A stretch of DNA of 8,055 nt, from positions 1 through 8,055 of the forward strand of contig JABHNP010000331.1 of the NCBI GenBank assembly GCA_018694455.1, written 5' to 3'. The translations under genes were made by a program, and so were the position numbers. Below the pieces are notes generated by a model. That model made no database searches. It was given only the letters and a program-made list of their open reading frames with translations, and was not told where the DNA came from. Source of the DNA: Planctomycetaceae bacterium (GTDB lineage: Bacteria > Planctomycetota > Planctomycetia > Pirellulales > UBA1268). Below, piece by piece: positions 5,025-8,055 of the stretch. How positions within the stretch are numbered: the first letter of the stretch is position 1; every line of letters begins with the position of its first letter.

Positions 5025-7502
5025 ATGTACAGCACTGCCGCATATCTCTTTCCAATTTTGCTCGGAATTGCTTGGCTGATTCCACTGGCGTCATTTGTGG
5101 CGATCCTGTTTTTTGGCCCTCGTATGGGTGCCCATGGAAAGGGTGCGGCTACTGTAGCGACGTCAGCAATTGGTGCTTCGTTACTTCTGTCTCTTATTGC
5201 TTTAGTTTTGTGGTCACTGCATCCAGTTCGGTCAGAGCATCATGATGGGGGCCACGCTGCGGTCCACGAGAGTGATGCCGGGCAAGCAGTCAATATCTGG
5301 CCCACGTCGTATCGATCGCCTGCGAGTAGTGATGTCACGGGCGATGCAAGTAGTCATGGTGGTGATCATGGAGAAAACAGTGCACCACTCGCGTACTCTG
5401 GAGACTGGTACACACTGTATGCCGGTGGCTCTCTTCGGTTGTCGATTGGCTGGTACATCGACTCAATTACGGTTTTGATGTTCGCTTTGGTGACTTTTAT
5501 CGCAACGTGCATACATGTTTATGCCGCTGGCTACATGCATGATGAACTTCATGACGTAACCGATTCTGAAGTTCAGCTGACCGAAGGCGGATCATTTTGT
5601 AGGCCGGGACGTTTTCATCGTTTTTTTCAAGCTCTGTCCCTATTCTGTTTTTCCATGTTGGGGATAGTCATTGCCGGCAATCTTGCAATGGTTTTCATAT
5701 TCTGGGAACTCGTTGGTATCTGCTCCTGGTTTCTTATTGGTTTCTACTTCGAACGACATTCGGCATCAACGGCTGCAAATAAAGCATTTATTGTGAATCG
5801 TGTTGGCGATTTTGGGATGCTTATTGGGCTTATGGCGCTCTGGGGTGGGCTAGGAACCTTGCACTTTGGTGACAGCGTAAATCCTTCGACAGGTGAGAGA
5901 CAATCAGGTTTATTCGAGTTGGTGCGTCCCGCGAAAGGCCGTTATGTTCAGCAGGTTCCGGATGGGTTAGTCGCATTCTCTGCGGCTGATCAGATTGTTA
6001 AAATCGCTGCTACCCAACCCACTTCAAGTGAATTGCATCGTGAAGTTGCTTCTGCCTTGCCAGAATGGCGTGAGCAGGGGTACGGCAAATGGCTTCTGTT
6101 TGTTGCAGGAATTGGAATTTTCTGTGGTTGTGTCGGCAAGAGTGCACAGGTCCCACTCTTTGTCTGGTTGCCAGATGCAATGGAGGGACCTACTCCTGTT
6201 TCAGCACTCGTGCACTCCGCAACGATGGTGGCTGCAGGTGTCTACCTAGTTGGACGTTTCTTTCCAGTGCTCACTCCGGATGTTTTGCTTGTCATAGCGT
6301 ATACCGGTGGTTTGACTTTGTTTATCGCAGCAACAATTGCCGTGACTGCCACTGACATTAAGCGTGTGCTTGCTTATTCCACAGTGAGTCAACTTGGTTA
6401 TATGATGCTCGCGTTGGGCGTTGGCGGATGGGTTGCTGGTTTATTCCACCTGATTACTCATGCATTTTTCAAAAGTCTTCTTTTCCTTTGTTCGGGATCG
6501 GTCATTCATGCCTGCCATACAAATGACATGCGGAAGATGGGCGGGCTATTAAAAGTCATGCCGTATACAGGATGGACCATGCTTGTTGGGTGCCTTGCAA
6601 TCATTGGTGCAGGAATTCCGTTTGTCGTGGGTCTCAGCGGCTATTATTCGAAAGATGCAATTCTTGCCCAAGCTCTACTCTTCTCCAAAACAAATCCCCA
6701 GCACTCAATTCTCTATGTAGCTGTTGCTGGCGGTGCATTCATTACTGCCTTTTACATGTTTCGTCTTTGGTTTATGACGTTTGCTGGTTCGCCACGCGAT
6801 GAACATGTTTTTAAGCATGCGCACGAGTCACCCCGGGTGATGACTGCTCCTCTTGTTGCATTAGCCGTTTTTGCTGTCGTTGCGGGCTGGTCGCTGCCAG
6901 GCGGCCTTGGCGTTGAAAGTCTACTCGAGCAGTCGCGTCCGGCAGGCACCGCGGAAACCATAACGACGGCAGGTATTTTTGGAAACATAACAGTGCCTGC
7001 GGAGCACGAAAGTCATGTTGGTGCGATACATGTGACGGCAACGCTCACGGCGTTTGCAACAGCACTTGCTGGTGTGCTCCTCGCGGCTGCCATGTATTTT
7101 AAACCACTGATTTCACCGGTTGCAGTTGCTCACGCTGCTCGCCCGATCTACACCTTTTTGGTTCATCGGTGGTATGTCGATGAACTTTATCATGCAGTTT
7201 TCGTGCTTCCTACGCTTTGGGCGGCTCGGTTCGTAAGCGCTATTGATACTCAGGTTATCGATCGATTTATAAATTCACTTGCATGGACAGCCAAGCGTAT
7301 CGCCAGCGTGGACGCATGGTTTGATCGAGTCGTTGTTGATGGCATAGTGAATTTTGCTGGTAGGTCTACTTGGAAGGCTGGGCTTGAATTGAAGCGCATG
7401 CAAACAGGTAGTCTCCGGCAATATGTGATGTTTATTGTTGTTGGTACCGTCGCAATTTTTGTTCTTGCAACGCTTTTGTTCAGGACTTCACTTGCTGGTT
7501 AA
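5025..7502 (+). CDS. nuoL: NADH-quinone oxidoreductase subunit L (NuoL), strongly enlarged
   Basis: This is the distal antiporter-like proton-pumping subunit (ND5/Nqo12, Mrp-antiporter related), with a C-terminal lateral helix along the membrane arm. It is 825 aa against a usual 600-650. Conserved residues are all present, with E. coli equivalents: Glu228 (Glu144) in FWELVG; Lys372 (Lys229) in GKSAQVP; His397 (His254); Lys446 (Lys305) in TDIKRVLAYST; His475, His479 and Lys483 (His334, His338, Lys342) in HLITHAFFK; Lys543 (Lys399) in YYSKDAIL. The lateral helix and last TM lie at about 745-820, after QVIDRF. The extra length is in three loops: 66-135 (His/Asp/Glu-rich), about 171-200, and about 282-354. 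These fall between membrane segments, so the pump core is undisturbed. The frame is continuous with no sign of frameshift or fusion. The start has only a weak GAAG seven bases upstream. Confidence 0.96.
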   Translation: MYSTAAYLFPILLGIAWLIPLASFVAILFFGPRMGAHGKGAATVATSAIGASLLLSLIALVLWSLHPVRSEHHDGGHAAVHESDAGQAVNIWPTSYRSPASSDVTGDASSHGGDHGENSAPLAYSGDWYTLYAGGSLRLSIGWYIDSITVLMFALVTFIATCIHVYAAGYMHDELHDVTDSEVQLTEGGSFCRPGRFHRFFQALSLFCFSMLGIVIAGNLAMVFIFWELVGICSWFLIGFYFERHSASTAANKAFIVNRVGDFGMLIGLMALWGGLGTLHFGDSVNPSTGERQSGLFELVRPAKGRYVQQVPDGLVAFSAADQIVKIAATQPTSSELHREVASALPEWREQGYGKWLLFVAGIGIFCGCVGKSAQVPLFVWLPDAMEGPTPVSALVHSATMVAAGVYLVGRFFPVLTPDVLLVIAYTGGLTLFIAATIAVTATDIKRVLAYSTVSQLGYMMLALGVGGWVAGLFHLITHAFFKSLLFLCSGSVIHACHTNDMRKMGGLLKVMPYTGWTMLVGCLAIIGAGIPFVVGLSGYYSKDAILAQALLFSKTNPQHSILYVAVAGGAFITAFYMFRLWFMTFAGSPRDEHVFKHAHESPRVMTAPLVALAVFAVVAGWSLPGGLGVESLLEQSRPAGTAETITTAGIFGNITVPAEHESHVGAIHVTATLTAFATALAGVLLAAAMYFKPLISPVAVAHAARPIYTFLVHRWYVDELYHAVFVLPTLWAARFVSAIDTQVIDRFINSLAWTAKRIASVDAWFDRVVVDGIVNFAGRSTWKAGLELKRMQTGSLRQYVMFIVVGTVAIFVLATLLFRTSLAG

Positions 7503-7531
7503 ATTTCCCCCCGCCGTTCATGGAATAACTC

Positions 7532-8055
7532 ATGGCACCCGCTGAGAACCCCGCCTTCTGGCCGCTTACTCTTATTGTATTTTTGCCTGCGATCGTAGCG
7601 GCATGTTTATCTCTGCCGATTTTCCCCAAGGCTCGTGAGGAAATAATTCGGTGGATTACCTTTGGGACAACAGCTATTGTTTTTCTGCTGTCGTTGTGGG
7701 TTGCTGTCCCACAGTTTTTCGGCGCTGTAGGACCGGGCCAGTTTGTGGTCGGGCAGCCAGAAATGCAGAGCGTTGTGAAACTTCCTTGGATTGAGTCCTT
7801 TGGGATTGAGTACCTGCTGGGTGTTGATGGAATAAGCTTACCCCTCGTAGTTTTGACAACGTTTATTTCAATGTTGGCAATTGGGGCGAGTTGGCCAATT
7901 AAGAAGCACGTGAAGGCATATCATGTACTATTCCTCCTGCTTGAAACCGGCATGCTTGGTGTCTTCGTTTCACTCGACTTCTTTCTGTTTTATGTTTTTT
8001 GGGAAGTCATGCTCCTGCCCATGTATTTCCTGATTGGTGTCTGGGGCGGGCCGAG
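7532..8055 (+). CDS. nuoM: NADH-quinone oxidoreductase subunit M (NuoM), N-terminal part, cut by window edge
   Basis: This is the second antiporter-like pumping subunit (ND4/Nqo13 family). The visible 174 residues show a first hydrophobic segment (about 9-28), a second (about 40-60), GVDGISLPLVVLTTFI (97-112), a further segment at about 130-147, and then VFWEVMLLPMYFLIGVWGG (155-173), the hallmark of NuoM. Glu158 aligns with the essential Glu144 of E. coli NuoM. Unlike NuoL, this N-terminal part is close to normal in size. The ATG at 7532 has GGAA six bases upstream. A nearby ATG at 7520 is followed at once by a stop in its own frame. It lies 29 bases after nuoL. The gene continues beyond the window; nuoN would be expected after it, but that cannot be seen. 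Confidence 0.95.
   Translation, partial: MAPAENPAFWPLTLIVFLPAIVAACLSLPIFPKAREEIIRWITFGTTAIVFLLSLWVAVPQFFGAVGPGQFVVGQPEMQSVVKLPWIESFGIEYLLGVDGISLPLVVLTTFISMLAIGASWPIKKHVKAYHVLFLLLETGMLGVFVSLDFFLFYVFWEVMLLPMYFLIGVWGGP

Noticed and set aside
5025..7502. NuoL of 825 aa as a fusion of two genes or a frameshift product
   Set aside because: The extra residues are spread over three loops between intact family segments, and no second domain is recognisable, so it is a single enlarged NuoL.

Overview
The window is one contiguous, entirely plus-strand stretch of a respiratory complex I (proton-pumping NADH:quinone oxidoreductase) operon, in the order nuoA - nuoC - nuoD - nuoH - nuoJ - nuoK - nuoL - nuoM. 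nuoM runs off the right edge. The first 72 bases hold what may be the tail of another reading frame, followed by a leader of about 110 bases before nuoA. I see no RNA genes, mobile elements or CRISPR arrays.

Layout: nuoA and nuoC are back to back. nuoD follows after about 30 bases. Then comes the only real gap inside the cluster, about 147 bases without a convincing gene. nuoH, nuoJ and nuoK are coupled by ATGA stop/start overlaps, and nuoL and nuoM follow at 21 and 29 bases. The products form the quinone-binding base of the peripheral arm (NuoC, NuoD), the membrane heel (NuoA, H, J, K) and the antiporter-like pumping arm (NuoL, M). The functional residues I could place by family alignment from memory (quinone-site His/Tyr in NuoD, membrane Glu in NuoK, Glu/Lys/His chain in NuoL, Glu in NuoM) are all present, so these look like working subunits.

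Two things stand out. First, every iron-sulfur or flavin subunit (NuoB, E, F, G, I) is missing from the places it usually occupies, and the overlaps at A/C and H/J leave no room for remnants. The cluster encodes only the cofactor-free subunits, so the electron-carrying subunits must lie elsewhere in the genome, or an unusual electron input is used. Second, several membrane subunits are enlarged (NuoA 210 aa, NuoH 406, NuoJ 231, NuoL 825). By the known topology of the family most of the extra sequence falls in loops or tails on the periplasmic side, including a His/Asp/Glu-rich loop in NuoL.

Organism: a Gram-negative-type bacterium of middling GC with an aerobic-type complex I. The long NuoA and NuoL loops make me lean towards the Planctomycetes/PVC group, but this is an impression and not a demonstrated assignment. 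I do not see a wholly new system; the interest is in an unusual form of a known one.
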